Positions 1 to 10,082 of a DNA stretch of 64,000 bases are shown here, in pieces. Numbering within the stretch: position 1 is the stretch's first letter; the number at the start of each line of letters is the position of its first letter. The DNA lies in the NCBI GenBank assembly GCA_937872175.1, contig CALMPI010000049.1:62001-126000 (forward strand), given 5' to 3'. The notes under the pieces were generated by a model, which saw nothing but the letters and a program-made list of their open reading frames with translations, was not told the DNA's origin and ran no database searches. The position numbers were made by a program, and so were the translations under genes. The DNA is from an uncultured Flavobacteriales bacterium. Its GTDB lineage: Bacteria > Bacteroidota > Bacteroidia > Flavobacteriales_F > PHOS-HE28.

Positions 1-882
1 GCCATCCGCGAGGGTCTCGACCCCTGCAAGGAGCTGCCCAACCAGCTGGTGTGCTTCGACATGCCCGAGGGCCAGCCGGACTGGTGCCCCAAGAACAGCG
101 ACGCCAAGTACGGCGGCCTGGTCACCCTGAAATATGCGCTGGCCAACTCCATCAACACCATCACCGCCTGGCTGATGAAGCAGTACAGCCCGGAGGCGGT
201 GACCGTGCTGGCGCGGCACATGGGCGTCAACAGCCCGTTGGAGCCCGTGCCCAGCCTCTGCCTGGGCGTGGCCGACCTCACCCTGATGGAGATGACCAGC
301 GCCTTCGCCGCCTTCGCCAACAAGGGCGTGTACATCGAGCCGGTGCTCTTCACGCGCGTCGAGGACAAGAACGGCAACACCATCTTCGACCTCGTGCCCC
401 GCACCGAGGAGGCCCTCGACGAGCAGACCTCCTACATCATGCTCAACCTCTTGAAGGGCGTGGTGGACGGGGCCTACAACCGCGGCACCGGCAAGGTGGT
501 GGGCACCGGCATGCGCATCCGCAGCAGCGGCGGTGCCCGGGCCAAGTACGCCAACATCAAGGCGCCGATGGCCGGCAAGACCGGCACCACACAGAACAAC
601 AGCGACGGCTGGTTCATCGGCATCACGCCCGACCTGGTGACCGGTGTGTGGACCGGCGCGGAGGACCGCAGTGTGCGCTTCAGCAGCACCGACAAGGGCC
701 AGGGCGCCAACATGGCCCTGCCGATCTACGGCTACTTCATGAACAAGGTGTACGCCGACAGCACCATCGGCCTGTCCACCGCCGACTTCGAGCGGCCCAC
801 CGGGTTCGACACCGAGCTGCTCGACTGCCGCGGACGGCTGCAACAGGGCCCCATCGAGGATGATGGCCCCACGTGGGAGTGA
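1..882 (+). CDS. Class A penicillin-binding protein (PBP1A-like), C-terminal fragment; 5' end outside window
   Basis: The reading frame is open from the first base, so only the transpeptidase part is present. An S-I-N triad (SxN motif, nt 148-156) is followed by the third active-site motif K-T-G-T-T (about nt 577-591) and the downstream G-W-F-I-G strand typical of penicillin-binding transpeptidase domains. The SxxK serine and any glycosyltransferase domain would lie upstream of the window. Known role of the family: cross-linking of peptidoglycan stems in the periplasm, with membrane anchoring at the N-terminus. The stop is followed after 48 nt by scoA, which has its own promoter-like box. Class A rather than class B is inferred from the overall pattern around SxN and KTGTT. 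Confidence 0.85.
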   Translation, partial: AIREGLDPCKELPNQLVCFDMPEGQPDWCPKNSDAKYGGLVTLKYALANSINTITAWLMKQYSPEAVTVLARHMGVNSPLEPVPSLCLGVADLTLMEMTSAFAAFANKGVYIEPVLFTRVEDKNGNTIFDLVPRTEEALDEQTSYIMLNLLKGVVDGAYNRGTGKVVGTGMRIRSSGGARAKYANIKAPMAGKTGTTQNNSDGWFIGITPDLVTGVWTGAEDRSVRFSSTDKGQGANMALPIYGYFMNKVYADSTIGLSTADFERPTGFDTELLDCRGRLQQGPIEDDGPTWE

Positions 883-906
883 GCCCGACAGGCCGGGGCG
901 TCCGGC

Positions 907-914
907 TATCTTCG
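907..914 (+). promoter_or_regulatory. -7 box for scoA
   Basis: TATCTTCG matches the Bacteroidota -7 pattern TAnnTTTG with C in the seventh position. It ends 16 nt before the scoA start. No clear -33 TTG was found. Confidence 0.4.
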
Positions 915-930
915 CCGCATTCCCTGCGCC

Positions 931-1635
931 ATGAGCATGAACAAGGTGGTGGCCAATGCCGATGCGGCCCTCGAAGGCATCCGTGATGACATGACCCTGA
1001 TGGTGGGCGGCTTCGGGCTGTGCGGCATCCCCGAGAACTGCATCGCCGCCCTGGTGCGCAGCGGCGTCAACGGGCTCACCTGCATCAGCAACAACGCGGG
1101 CGTGGACGACTTCGGCCTCGGCCTGCTGCTGCGGACCAAGCAGATCCGGAAAATGATCAGCAGTTACGTGGGCGAGAACGACGAGTTCGAACGCCAGATG
1201 CTGAGCGGCGAACTCGAGGTGGAGCTGATCCCGCAGGGCACCCTGGCCGAACGCTGCCGTGCCGGAGGGGCGGGCATCCCGGCCTTCTTCACCCCGGCCG
1301 GCTTCGGCACCGAGGTGGCCCAGGGCAAGGAGACCCGCGAGTTCGACGGCCGCATGTACGTGATGGAGCGCTGGCTGCGCGCCGACTTCGCCCTGGTGAA
1401 GGCCTGGAAAGGCGACCGCCTCGGCAACCTCGTGTACCGCCATACGGCCCGCAACTTCAACCCCATGATGGCCATGGCCGGCACCATCACCGTGGCCGAG
1501 GTGGAGGAACTGGTGGAGCCCGGTGAGCTGGAGCCGGACCACGTGCACACCCCCGGCATCTTCGTGCACCGCATCTTCCAAGGCGAACGGTACGAGAAGC
1601 GCATCGAACAGCGCACCGTGCGCAAGCGCGGGTGA
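931..1635 (+). CDS. scoA: 3-oxoacid CoA-transferase subunit A
   Basis: 234 aa, the usual length of the A subunit of succinyl-CoA:3-ketoacid (acetoacetate) CoA-transferase. The glycine-rich N-terminal stretch G-G-F-G-L-C-G-I-P-E (about residues 28-37) and the S-N-N-A-G motif are characteristic of the CoA-binding alpha subunit. The enzyme moves CoA between succinyl-CoA and acetoacetate in ketone body/short-chain acid metabolism in the cytoplasm. The start could be the ATG at 931 or the ATG at 937. The partner subunit B (with the catalytic Glu) is not adjacent as usual: a membrane glycosyltransferase-like gene of about 1.75 kb sits between them, overlapping or abutting the scoA stop. Confidence 0.93.
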   Translation: MSMNKVVANADAALEGIRDDMTLMVGGFGLCGIPENCIAALVRSGVNGLTCISNNAGVDDFGLGLLLRTKQIRKMISSYVGENDEFERQMLSGELEVELIPQGTLAERCRAGGAGIPAFFTPAGFGTEVAQGKETREFDGRMYVMERWLRADFALVKAWKGDRLGNLVYRHTARNFNPMMAMAGTITVAEVEELVEPGELEPDHVHTPGIFVHRIFQGERYEKRIEQRTVRKRG

Positions 1636-1652
1636 CCGGCCAATCCCGCCGC

Positions 1653-3398
1653 ATGGCGAACGTTCGGCGCGACGAACGGCTTTATCAGCTCACCACGCTC
1701 GCGCTGTGGGCGGTGCTGATGGTGCGCGCAGCCACCGTGCCCTTCGTGCACGACGAATGCGCCTCGCTCTACTGGTACGCGGAACCCGGCATCTTCCTGC
1801 CTCCACAGGCCCACCCCGACGCCAACAACCACCTCCTGAGCTCGGCCATCGGCGCGCTGGTCGTGCAGCTCTTCGGCACCACCGTGTTCACCGCACGGCT
1901 GGGGAGCCTGCTGGCCTTTCCGCTCTACGCCTGGTCCGTGTGGCGCCTGGGCCAAGGCCTGCACGACCGCACCGTGCGCTGGTGCACCCGGGCCGCGTTG
2001 CTGGCCTGCCCGTTCGCGTTCGAGTTCTTCGCCCTGTTCCGCGGTTATGCGCTGGAGCTGGCCTTCCTCGCCGTGGCCCTCGATGGCCTGCTCCGGTGGG
2101 TGCCCGAGCGCCGGATGTCGGCACTGACGCAAGCCCTGGCGGGCCTGTTGCTGGCCAATGCGGCGGTGCTGGCCCTGATCCCGCTGTGGGGCGTGGTGCT
2201 CGCCGCGTTGGCGCTCCTCCTGCTCCGCGATGCACCGCAACGCCGCGCTCAGATGGCCCTTTGGATGGTCCTGGGCCTGCTGCCGTTCCTGATCGCTGTG
2301 CGGCACGCCTTCGACCTGCGCGCGCAAGGCCTGCTCTACCATGGCAGCACGGAGGGCTTCGTGGCCGTCACCGTGGGCTCCCTGTGCCGTTGGGTGCTCG
2401 GGGCGGACGGATGGTCCTGGCGCGCTGCGGTGATGCTCGTCGTGCTCGTTGCCGCGGTCGTTGTGGTGCGCCGCCGCATCTGGGCGTCGCCCTTGGCGGT
2501 GTTCACCGGCCTGCTGCTGGCCGATGCGTTGGTGCGTGTGACCATGGCCGCAGCGCTAAACGTCAACCATGCGGAGGACAGGGCCGGCCTGCACCTGGTG
2601 CCGCTGTGGCTGCTGATCGCGGGGCATGCGTTCGACCTGGGTTCCGCACAACGACCCCGGGCACGCTACGCGGCGATCATCCTTCTGTGGCTCCCGCTGC
2701 GCACCGTGGCCGGGCTCAACCTCGACCACACGGCGTTGTGGGCCGAGCAGAGCGTGCCCGACCGTTTCCTGACGCGCATCGCGGACCTCGAACGACAGCT
2801 GGGTCGCACGCCGGTGGTGGGAGCCTATCATCAACTGGGCTTTTCCGTACCGCTGAACGGACGGCCGTTCGGGTCGCTCGTCCCGCACACCACCGATTTC
2901 CCGGAAGGCCTTCACGATGTCCGCCTCGCGGATGGCCGGCATGTGGAGGCCGCAGGACAGGGCTTTGTCGTGGAGGACGTGCATGAGGGGACCGGCCTGC
3001 ACCTGCTGCGTCGTGCGCGGCCACTGGTGCTCACGCCGGTGGACAGCCTGATGGTGGACCCGCCGCTGCGTCCGAAAGCCTACTTCGACCTGCTGTCCAT
3101 GCCGATCGGACCGGAACACCGCGCCGTGGAGGTGTCGTGCACGCTGAGCGCGGAAGGACCGGTGCAGGACCTCGTGCTCGCGATCGTGGCCCTGGACAGC
3201 CTGGGCCGTGAGCTGGCGCATGAGGAAGTGCGCCCCGCGCTGCAGCGACCGCGTTGGCGGGGCGAGCACTTCACGGCGTTGCGTGCGTTGCGGCCCGTGC
3301 CCGGTGCGGTGCGGCATGTGCTCTACTTTTGGAACGCACCGCGAAGGCCCGTTCAGTTCGGGCGCGTGCAGGTGCACATCCACCGCATACAGCCCTGA
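1653..3398 (+). CDS. Polytopic GT-C-type glycosyltransferase-like membrane protein
   Basis: About 581 aa. Many hydrophobic segments occupy the first 370 residues. An H-D-E motif in the first predicted extracytoplasmic loop (about residues 33-35) resembles the acidic motif of PMT/ArnT (GT39/GT83) enzymes, which transfer sugars from polyprenyl phosphates outside the membrane. The C-terminal third is soluble and ends in a beta-rich segment (L-Y-F-W-N-A-P then V-Q-V-H-I-H) that recurs in two other proteins of this window. The ATG at 1653 is preferred; a GTG at 1632 overlapping the scoA stop would add seven residues. It is sandwiched between scoA and scoB with a 4-nt gap to scoB, so it is probably cotranscribed. 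Acceptor and sugar are unknown. Confidence 0.72.
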   Translation: MANVRRDERLYQLTTLALWAVLMVRAATVPFVHDECASLYWYAEPGIFLPPQAHPDANNHLLSSAIGALVVQLFGTTVFTARLGSLLAFPLYAWSVWRLGQGLHDRTVRWCTRAALLACPFAFEFFALFRGYALELAFLAVALDGLLRWVPERRMSALTQALAGLLLANAAVLALIPLWGVVLAALALLLLRDAPQRRAQMALWMVLGLLPFLIAVRHAFDLRAQGLLYHGSTEGFVAVTVGSLCRWVLGADGWSWRAAVMLVVLVAAVVVVRRRIWASPLAVFTGLLLADALVRVTMAAALNVNHAEDRAGLHLVPLWLLIAGHAFDLGSAQRPRARYAAIILLWLPLRTVAGLNLDHTALWAEQSVPDRFLTRIADLERQLGRTPVVGAYHQLGFSVPLNGRPFGSLVPHTTDFPEGLHDVRLADGRHVEAAGQGFVVEDVHEGTGLHLLRRARPLVLTPVDSLMVDPPLRPKAYFDLLSMPIGPEHRAVEVSCTLSAEGPVQDLVLAIVALDSLGRELAHEEVRPALQRPRWRGEHFTALRALRPVPGAVRHVLYFWNAPRRPVQFGRVQVHIHRIQP

Positions 3399-3402
3399 CC
3401 CC

Positions 3403-4059
3403 ATGGCGCTCACCAAGGAACAGATGGCCCAGCGCATCGCCCGCGAGCTGCGCGACGGCTTCTACGTGAACCTCGGCATCGGCATACCCACCCTCGTGGC
3501 CAACTACATCCCGCCCGGCATCCACGTGGAGCTGCAGAGCGAGAACGGCATCCTCGGCATGGGCCCCTTCCCCGTCGAGGGCGAGGAGGATGCCGACCTC
3601 ATCAACGCGGGCAAGCAGACGGTGACGCTCAAGGCGGGTGCGGCCATCTTCGACAGCGCCACCAGTTTCGCCATGATCCGCGCGCAGAAGGTGCAGCTCA
3701 CCGTGCTGGGCGCCATGGAGGTGGCCGACAACGGCGACATCGCCAACTGGAAGATCCCCGGCAGGATGGTGAAGGGCATGGGCGGGGCCATGGACCTGGT
3801 GGCCAGTGCGCAGAACATCATCGTGGTGATGCTGCACACCAACAAGGCCGGCGAGAGCAAGCTGCTCAAGCGCTGCACGCTGCCGCTCACCGGTGTGGGC
3901 TGCGTGAAAAAGGTGGTGACCGACCTGGGCGTGTTCGACATCACCGCCGACGGGTTCGTACTGCGCGAGCGGGCCCCGGGGGTGGGCGTGGAGGAGATCC
4001 TTGCCAAGACGGAGGGCCGGTTGGTGGCCGTGGGGAACGAGCCGGAGATGGCGGTGTGA
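3403..4059 (+). CDS. scoB: 3-oxoacid CoA-transferase subunit B
   Basis: 218 aa, normal for the B subunit. It begins with the typical [13 protein letters not shown] and contains G-I-G-I-P-T and S-E-N-G-I-L-G, whose Glu is the residue that forms the glutamyl-CoA thioester in this family. The ATG at 3403 is chosen because the family start aligns there; the same frame is open further upstream inside the preceding gene, but that stretch is not conserved-looking. It pairs with scoA to form the active transferase. Its stop overlaps a GTG that could start the next membrane gene. The separation from scoA by a membrane protein gene is unusual. Confidence 0.93.
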   Translation: MALTKEQMAQRIARELRDGFYVNLGIGIPTLVANYIPPGIHVELQSENGILGMGPFPVEGEEDADLINAGKQTVTLKAGAAIFDSATSFAMIRAQKVQLTVLGAMEVADNGDIANWKIPGRMVKGMGGAMDLVASAQNIIVVMLHTNKAGESKLLKRCTLPLTGVGCVKKVVTDLGVFDITADGFVLRERAPGVGVEEILAKTEGRLVAVGNEPEMAV

Positions 4060-4070
4060 GGAGCGGCGCG

Positions 4071-5690
4071 ATGCGGGTCCCGTTCGCCAGCGGTCCGCGA
4101 CCTGGTCCGGGGTGGTTGCTGGCGTTGGGTTTTCTGCTCATGTTCTCCGCGTATGAAGGAGGACGCGTGCTGCACACCCGGCCCGCACCCTGCCACCTGT
4201 GGCGGCAGACGGACTGCCTGTCCATCACGGAGAACTACCGGGGAGGGCGGCCGCTCCTCGAACCGGAGATCCATGCGCGCATCGCGGATGACGGGTACAC
4301 AGGGAACAGCGCGGGGGAGTTCCCGCTGCTCTACTGGGCCGTGGGTCAGGTGTGGAAGGTGACCGGCCCCAGCGAATTCGCCTACCGCCTCTTCGGCATC
4401 CTGCTGCATTTCGCGGCCACGTGGGCCCTTTACCTGGCCTTGCGCCGCCTGCTTGACGATGCGTTCTGGGCCGTGACCACGGCGCTCCTGCTGTTCACCT
4501 CGCCGGTCATCGTGTACTACAGCATGGGTTTCCTGACCGATGTGCCCGCCCTCGACCTGGTGTTGATCGGGTGGTACTTCGTGGTGCGGCACGCCCAGGA
4601 ACGACACGTGCGGTGGTGGGCCCTGGCGATGTGCGCTTTCGCTCTGGCCGCCCTGCTGAAGGTGAGCGCCGGCATCAGCCTGGTGGCCATCCTGGCCATC
4701 CTGCTGGCGGCCACCCTGACGCCCTCCCGGTTCGGCGAACACCGTAAGCTGTTGCCCGCCGCCAGGCCGGCGTGGACATGGTCGGTCCTGTCGGTGGTCG
4801 CCGTCCTTGCCTGGTACAGCTATGCCGAAAGCTACAATGACCGACACAACGGGCGGTATACGTTCAACAGCATCTGGCCCATTTGGGACATGACACCGGA
4901 GGAGCTGCATCGCGCCTGGACCTTCGGCACACGGATCCTGGTGTTCCAGGTGTTCGACACCACGGTCTGGCTGATGCTGGGTGCGGTCCTTGTCGCTCTG
5001 GCCGTGCATGTGCGCCGCCTGCCCGGCCCCGTGGCCCTGCTCAACATCCTGTTGCTCGCCGGCGTGCTCGCCTACACCCTTCTCTGGTTCCATGCCGTGG
5101 ACGGCCACGACTATTACTTCATCAACCCGCTCATTCTGCCGTTGGTGCTCTGGGCCACCTTTCTCTGGTGGCTGCGCCGTGATCATGCGGCCGTGTTCGG
5201 ATCCATCCGGACCAAGTCCGTGTTCGCCTTGCTGCTGGTGTACAACGTGGCGTATGCCGCGAACAACATGCGGATGCGCTACGCGGAGCGCGTGCCCATC
5301 GACCCGTCCGAGGTGCTGCCCATCCACCACAGGCACGAGCTCCCGTTCTGGAGCGCGATGGACCACTACGATCTGCGTGGCACACTGGACCTTGAGCCGG
5401 TCCTCGATTCCCTGCACATCCCCAAGGACGCCTTGGTGATCTTTCTGGATGACCACACCATCAATGGCTCCCTTTATCTGATGGGGCGCAAGGGGTTCAC
5501 CAACTACGGCCATGACTGGAGCGACCCGGACACGTTCGAGCGCCTCCATGATCGTGGGGCCCGCTACCTGCTGTTCGCCCAGGACCGCTGGCTGGACGAC
5601 CCGGTGGTGAAACCCCACCTCACCCGACCGCTGGGGCGGCACAAGGGCATCCACATCCATGCGCTCAGCTCTCTGGCGCGAGCGAAGTGA
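4071..5690 (+). CDS. GT-C-type membrane glycosyltransferase-like protein (paralogue A)
   Basis: About 539 aa. An N-terminal membrane segment is followed by a loop with H-L-W-R-Q-T-D, then many hydrophobic segments to about residue 400 and a soluble C-terminal domain. The same loop motif (H-L-W-R-Q-T-N), a later L-W-F-H-A-V-D-G-H-D-Y-Y-F pattern, and the overall order are shared with the next gene, so the two are tandem paralogues. The architecture suggests transfer of sugar from a polyprenyl-phosphate donor on the outer face of the inner membrane. The ATG at 4071 is preferred over the GTG at 4056, which overlaps the scoB stop. Substrate cannot be read from the sequence. Confidence 0.7.
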   Translation: MRVPFASGPRPGPGWLLALGFLLMFSAYEGGRVLHTRPAPCHLWRQTDCLSITENYRGGRPLLEPEIHARIADDGYTGNSAGEFPLLYWAVGQVWKVTGPSEFAYRLFGILLHFAATWALYLALRRLLDDAFWAVTTALLLFTSPVIVYYSMGFLTDVPALDLVLIGWYFVVRHAQERHVRWWALAMCAFALAALLKVSAGISLVAILAILLAATLTPSRFGEHRKLLPAARPAWTWSVLSVVAVLAWYSYAESYNDRHNGRYTFNSIWPIWDMTPEELHRAWTFGTRILVFQVFDTTVWLMLGAVLVALAVHVRRLPGPVALLNILLLAGVLAYTLLWFHAVDGHDYYFINPLILPLVLWATFLWWLRRDHAAVFGSIRTKSVFALLLVYNVAYAANNMRMRYAERVPIDPSEVLPIHHRHELPFWSAMDHYDLRGTLDLEPVLDSLHIPKDALVIFLDDHTINGSLYLMGRKGFTNYGHDWSDPDTFERLHDRGARYLLFAQDRWLDDPVVKPHLTRPLGRHKGIHIHALSSLARAK

Positions 5691-5706
5691 TCGTGATGCG
5701 GTCGTC

Positions 5707-5714
5707 TACATTTG
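5707..5714 (+). promoter_or_regulatory. Possible -7 box upstream of second GT-C paralogue
   Basis: TACATTTG fits TAnnTTTG exactly. It lies about 200 nt before the probable start of the downstream gene in a 220-nt gap with no convincing coding content. No -33 TTG is obvious, so this is only a candidate internal promoter. Confidence 0.3.
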
Positions 5715-5910
5715 GTGCGCACCATGGTTCTTTGCGCGTTCGGGTTCGAGCGGAAGGGCCTCCCGGTATCCGCACAGCCCTCATGAACATCACCAAGGTC
5801 GAGCCGGAACCGCGCACATCGCTGCGATCGGCCGATGGAGGTGGCCGGGGCGGGGTCGGAGGACCGGTGGGTAGGTGGAGCGTAGTAGCGGGGATGCCGA
5901 TGGTCCGGTC

Positions 5911-7518
5911 ATGTTGACGGGACGGACCCTTCGATCCGGACGGGCGGAAGTGGCCGTGCTCGTGGTCTTCGCCCTGCTCTGTGCGGCGTATGAGTACGGC
6001 CGTGTGCTGCATCTCCCCCCTCAGCCGCATCACCTCTGGCGCCAGACCAACTGTCTGGCCATCGCCTACAACTACTACGCCTGGGAATGGAACCCCTTCC
6101 GGCCGGCCGTGATGTCCATGATCAGTGACCATGGGATGTCCGGAATGTCAGCGGCCGAGTTCCCCGTCATGTACTACCTCATCGGCCTGTTGTGGAAGGT
6201 CACCGGTCCGCAAGAGATCGTGTTCCGCAGTCTCATGCTCCTTCTTCACGCGGGTGGAACGATCGCTTTGTTCCATGCTTCGACCACCGTCATCGGTTCT
6301 CGTTTCTGGGCGGCCTTCATCAGCCTGTTCTTCTTCACCTCGCCGGCCATCGTGTACTTCACGCTCGCTTTTCTTCCCGATGTGCCCGCCTTGGACCTGA
6401 GTTTCATCGCGTGGGCCATCTTGATCGACGGGGTCCGCCGCGACCATGTGGGAAGGATCCTCGGGTCCGCCGCGGTCTTCGCGCTCGCCGGCGCCATCAA
6501 GCTCACGGCCCTGATGAGCCCGCTGGCCATCTGCGGGTTCCTGGTGCTCTCGAAGGTGGTGGAACTGCCGGGGTTCATGTCCGGCATACCGATCGGCGTG
6601 CGCCGGTCGATCCTTCGCTCGTTCGGCATGGCCATCCTCGTCGCGGCCCTGTGGGTGGGCTACTCGTACTGGTACAATCATGTTCATGGTGGCGAGTACT
6701 CCCATCAGGGGACCTGGGCCTACTGGGACCTTTCCTCCGAGGAGCGTTCCAAAGCCCTTCGATTCGGAACCACCATCCTGCCCGGGATGCTGTTCCACTG
6801 GAGCGCATGGGCGCTGTTCCTCGTGTGTGTTCCGCTCCTGCTCGTGTTCCAGCGGGATCGTGGCATCCTGGTCCTGAACGGGATCTTCATCCTGGGCACC
6901 GCGCTCTTCGTGCTTCTTTGGTTCGTCGCCCTGGACAACCACGACTACTACTTCATCGTGCCGATGAACACGCTGGTGGTCCTGTTGGTCTCCACGATGA
7001 ACGGCCTGCGCGCCAGGTTGCCACGACCGATGTCGGCCCCTCTTGTGAGGGCCATCCTGGTCGTGTTCTTCGCGATCAATGCCCTGTATGCCCGGGAGGA
7101 CCACGTGATGCGGACCAGGGGCCCGATGTCCGTGGATGCGTTGCAGCTTCTGCTCCCGCACGGCCAGGCCCTCGAACAACACTACTCCTACATGGGCTAT
7201 TGGCAGTATGAGCCGCTTCTGGACATACGCCCACGGATGCGGGCGCACGGTATTCGGAAGGATGACAAGGTCATTGTCCTGCCGGATGAGTCCATCGGTG
7301 TCGGCCCATACCTCGTCGGTCAGCGGGGAGAGAACAGCGTGTCCTTGTACATCATTGATGCGCCCGCCGTCCACCGTGCCATTGCACGGGGCGCGGCTTA
7401 TCTGGTGCTGCTCGAAGTGCCCGAGGAGTGGCGCCCGTGGATCGGACCGTTCCTTGAGCATCCCCTGTTCGAACATCGAGGGGTCCGGGTGTACGATCTT
7501 CGCCCCCTTGCCGGTTGA
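5911..7518 (+). CDS. GT-C-type membrane glycosyltransferase-like protein (paralogue B)
   Basis: About 535 aa, homologous in layout and motifs to the preceding gene: first-loop H-L-W-R-Q-T-N, then [16 protein letters not shown], and [13 protein letters not shown] late in the membrane domain, followed by a soluble tail. The ATG at 5911 is chosen because it begins just before the first hydrophobic segment; a GTG at 5875 would add 12 polar residues. The gene after it is a polyprenyl-phosphate sugar synthase only 7 nt downstream, which supports a role for this family in using lipid-linked sugars. Substrate is unknown. Confidence 0.7.
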   Translation: MLTGRTLRSGRAEVAVLVVFALLCAAYEYGRVLHLPPQPHHLWRQTNCLAIAYNYYAWEWNPFRPAVMSMISDHGMSGMSAAEFPVMYYLIGLLWKVTGPQEIVFRSLMLLLHAGGTIALFHASTTVIGSRFWAAFISLFFFTSPAIVYFTLAFLPDVPALDLSFIAWAILIDGVRRDHVGRILGSAAVFALAGAIKLTALMSPLAICGFLVLSKVVELPGFMSGIPIGVRRSILRSFGMAILVAALWVGYSYWYNHVHGGEYSHQGTWAYWDLSSEERSKALRFGTTILPGMLFHWSAWALFLVCVPLLLVFQRDRGILVLNGIFILGTALFVLLWFVALDNHDYYFIVPMNTLVVLLVSTMNGLRARLPRPMSAPLVRAILVVFFAINALYAREDHVMRTRGPMSVDALQLLLPHGQALEQHYSYMGYWQYEPLLDIRPRMRAHGIRKDDKVIVLPDESIGVGPYLVGQRGENSVSLYIIDAPAVHRAIARGAAYLVLLEVPEEWRPWIGPFLEHPLFEHRGVRVYDLRPLAG

Positions 7519-7525
7519 TCACCTG

Positions 7526-8230
7526 ATGCGCCTGTCCATCATCATCCCCGCCTACAACGAGGAGCGCACCATCCACCGCATCCTCGACAAGGTGCGTGCG
7601 GTGGAGCTGGACCACGGCATCGCCAAGGAGGTGATCGTGGTGAACGACGGCAGCAGCGACGGGACGGCGGCCGCCGTGCGGGCTTACATGGACGAGCATC
7701 CGTCCCTGGGGATCAGGTTCTACGAGCAGCCGCGCAACATGGGCAAGGGTGCTGCCATCCACCGGGGCATCCGCGAGGCCACCGGGGATCACCTCATCGT
7801 GCAGGACGCCGACCTGGAGTACGACCCGCGCGAGTACAACCTGATGCTCCGCCCCGTGGTGGAGGGCTTTGCCGATGTGGTGTTCGGCTCGCGCTTCATG
7901 GGCCACCACCCGCACCGCATCCTGTTCTTCTGGCACAGCATCGGCAACAAGGTGCTCACCTTCCTGTCCAACGCGTTCAACAATTTGAACCTGACGGACA
8001 TGGAGACCTGCTACAAGCTGATCCGCAGCGACATCGCCAAGGGGCTTGATCTGCGTGAGCAGCGTTTCGGCTTCGAGCCGGAGGTGACCGCGAAGCTGGC
8101 CCGTGTGAAGGGCATCCGCATCTACGAGGTGGGCATCAGCTACTACGGCCGCACCTACGCCGAGGGCAAGAAGATCGGCTGGAAGGATGGCTTCCGCGCC
8201 ATCTGGTGCATCATCAAGTATGGCCTCTGA
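7526..8230 (+). CDS. GT2 family polyprenyl-phosphate glycosyltransferase (DPM1-like)
   Basis: 234 aa, the size of single-domain dolichyl/polyprenyl-phosphate mannose or glucose synthases. It starts with the GT-A signature [10 protein letters not shown] and shows [10 protein letters not shown], then Q-D-A-D-L-E-Y-D-P containing the DxD metal/nucleotide motif, and the D-M-E-T-C-Y-K segment typical of DPM1-like enzymes. No C-terminal membrane helices are visible. Known reaction: transfer of a sugar from a nucleotide donor to polyprenyl phosphate at the inner face of the membrane, giving the donor used by GT-C enzymes, which surround this gene. Its stop overlaps the start of the next gene by 11 nt. 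Confidence 0.88.
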   Translation: MRLSIIIPAYNEERTIHRILDKVRAVELDHGIAKEVIVVNDGSSDGTAAAVRAYMDEHPSLGIRFYEQPRNMGKGAAIHRGIREATGDHLIVQDADLEYDPREYNLMLRPVVEGFADVVFGSRFMGHHPHRILFFWHSIGNKVLTFLSNAFNNLNLTDMETCYKLIRSDIAKGLDLREQRFGFEPEVTAKLARVKGIRIYEVGISYYGRTYAEGKKIGWKDGFRAIWCIIKYGL

Positions 8231-10082
8231 GCGCAACCTGGACCCGTCCACGCCGGGGTTCGGCCCGGTGGCCCTGGTCCTTCTGCTCGCACTGGGCGCT
8301 GTACTGCTCCGTGTGTTCCTGCCTGCAACGCCGGAGCCCGGGGATGGTGTGTTCCACTACCTGTTCGCCCGGTACGCTCCGGAGCATCCACACGTGTTGC
8401 TCGACCTGTGGGCCAAGCCGCTCTACACCTTCCTGGCCATGCCCTTCGCGCAGCTCGGTGCATGGGGCATGGCCCTCCTGAATGCCCTGCTCTTTGCGCT
8501 CACGGCCTGGCCGTTGATGCGGATCACGGTCGAGCGATCTCCAAGCGCCTCCTGGCTCGTACCCATCCTGCTGTTGCCGGCCCCGATGTACCTGCAGGTG
8601 ACCGTGGCGGGGATGACCGAGGTCCTGTTCGGAGCGGTGGCGGCCTGGACGCTCTGGCTCACCTGGAAGGACCGATGGAGGTCGGCGGCCCTGGTGGCCT
8701 CGTTGCTGCCCTTCGCCCGACCCGAATGGGTGGGCTTTCTTCCTTTCCTGGTGCTTTGGTTCGTCCGGTGCGGTGCCTGGCGCGCTCTTCCCTGGCTGGC
8801 CGTGGGCACGGTGGTGATGAGCCTTCTGGGTGGCCTTGTGAAGCATGATGTGTTCTGGTTGTTGAAGGAGCATCCCTACCAACACCGTGTTGACTTCTAT
8901 GGGAAAGGGTCGTTCTGGCATTATGTGGCGCATGCCCGGGACATCGCCGGTGCGCCACTGCTGGTGGCGGCGGCGATCGGTTCGATCGCCCTGGCCCTGA
9001 CCCTTCGCGAACGATCGGATGAGCACCGCCGAAGCATCTTCATCCTCTCCCTGGCCTTGGCGCCCGTGCTCGCGATCACCTTCATCCACTCGTGGATCTG
9101 GTGGCGTGGCACGAACGGCTCCTTCGGTCTGCTGCGGGTGATGGCCACCGTGCTCCCTTTCCTGGTCCTTGTGGCCGTGGATGGCTCCGCACCGGTGCTT
9201 CGCGCGCTTTCGCCCCGCGCGCGGTCCCTGGCCGTGTTGCTGCTGGGCGTGTCCGCCCTGGCCGAGGCCTACCATCGCACCAATCTGCCGGTCAGGAAGA
9301 CCGTGCCCGAACTGGTGATGGATGAGGCCGCCGCGTTCCTTCGTTCGGATGTGCTCACGGCCCGGCGTCTAGCTCTGGCGCAGCCCTACCTGGCCTTCGC
9401 CCTGGACCGCGATCTGTTCGACAGCACGCGGACGCCCACCTTCTGGCGGCTGGACCATGAGCGCAAGGACCTTGGACTGGCCGAAGGGGAGTTGATCTGC
9501 TGGGATTCCCGGATGGGCCCGAACGAGGGCGGAATACAGCTTGACCAGTTGATGGGCGACACGGGCTTCACGGTGCTGCGCGGGTGGAGCCGGCAGGAGC
9601 CCGAGCACTTCTATGCCGGTGGTCAGCCCTTCGAGGTGTACCTCTTCGAGCGCCGACCCAGCGCACGGTGGCCCGGTCCGGATACGCTCATCGACCTCGA
9701 CCGTTCAGAGGAACTTCCCCAGCGGCTGCGCGATGCGCTCAACGCCTGCCCGGATGGTCGCATGCGTTGCCTCCAGGGCGAATATCCACTGGCCCTGGAC
9801 GACCTGGTGCCGGAGGATGGCGCTGTGCTTCATGAGCTGCACATCGCCGGGGAGCTCGTGATCCCCGATGGAACGACAGCACATCTGGTGTTCACCGAGA
9901 CCGATGCGGACGGGGTCAGAACGCGCTACCACCAGGCCGACCTGGGCAGCGGTCCGTTCAGCACGTCGGTGCGTGTGCCCCATCGCGGCGACGGCACCGT
10001 GGACCAATTGTATTGGTGGGTGCCCGGCGGTGCCTTGCTGGAGCTGAAGGAACTGACCGTCACCGTTCACGCCCGCCCATGA
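8220..10082 (+). CDS. Polytopic membrane protein, GT-C-like
   Basis: 620 aa. Hydrophobic segments run through about the first 370 residues, with acidic first-loop residues (T-P-E-P-G-D-G) and an F-A-R-P-E-W motif seen in GT-C-like proteins of Bacteroidota. The soluble C-terminal region ends in a beta-rich segment (L-Y-W-W-V-P then L-T-V-T-V-H) resembling that of the protein between scoA and scoB. The ATG at 8220 overlaps the end of the GT2 gene by 11 nt, and the stop overlaps the next ATG in the arrangement ATGA, so translation is coupled on both sides. Likely a sugar transferase acting on the periplasmic face; substrate unknown. Confidence 0.62.
   Translation: MASERNLDPSTPGFGPVALVLLLALGAVLLRVFLPATPEPGDGVFHYLFARYAPEHPHVLLDLWAKPLYTFLAMPFAQLGAWGMALLNALLFALTAWPLMRITVERSPSASWLVPILLLPAPMYLQVTVAGMTEVLFGAVAAWTLWLTWKDRWRSAALVASLLPFARPEWVGFLPFLVLWFVRCGAWRALPWLAVGTVVMSLLGGLVKHDVFWLLKEHPYQHRVDFYGKGSFWHYVAHARDIAGAPLLVAAAIGSIALALTLRERSDEHRRSIFILSLALAPVLAITFIHSWIWWRGTNGSFGLLRVMATVLPFLVLVAVDGSAPVLRALSPRARSLAVLLLGVSALAEAYHRTNLPVRKTVPELVMDEAAAFLRSDVLTARRLALAQPYLAFALDRDLFDSTRTPTFWRLDHERKDLGLAEGELICWDSRMGPNEGGIQLDQLMGDTGFTVLRGWSRQEPEHFYAGGQPFEVYLFERRPSARWPGPDTLIDLDRSEELPQRLRDALNACPDGRMRCLQGEYPLALDDLVPEDGAVLHELHIAGELVIPDGTTAHLVFTETDADGVRTRYHQADLGSGPFSTSVRVPHRGDGTVDQLYWWVPGGALLELKELTVTVHARP

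Noticed and set aside
1632..1652. GTG at 1632 as start of the GT-C gene
   Set aside because: An ATG seven codons later gives a more typical N-terminus directly before the first membrane segment; kept only as an alternative.
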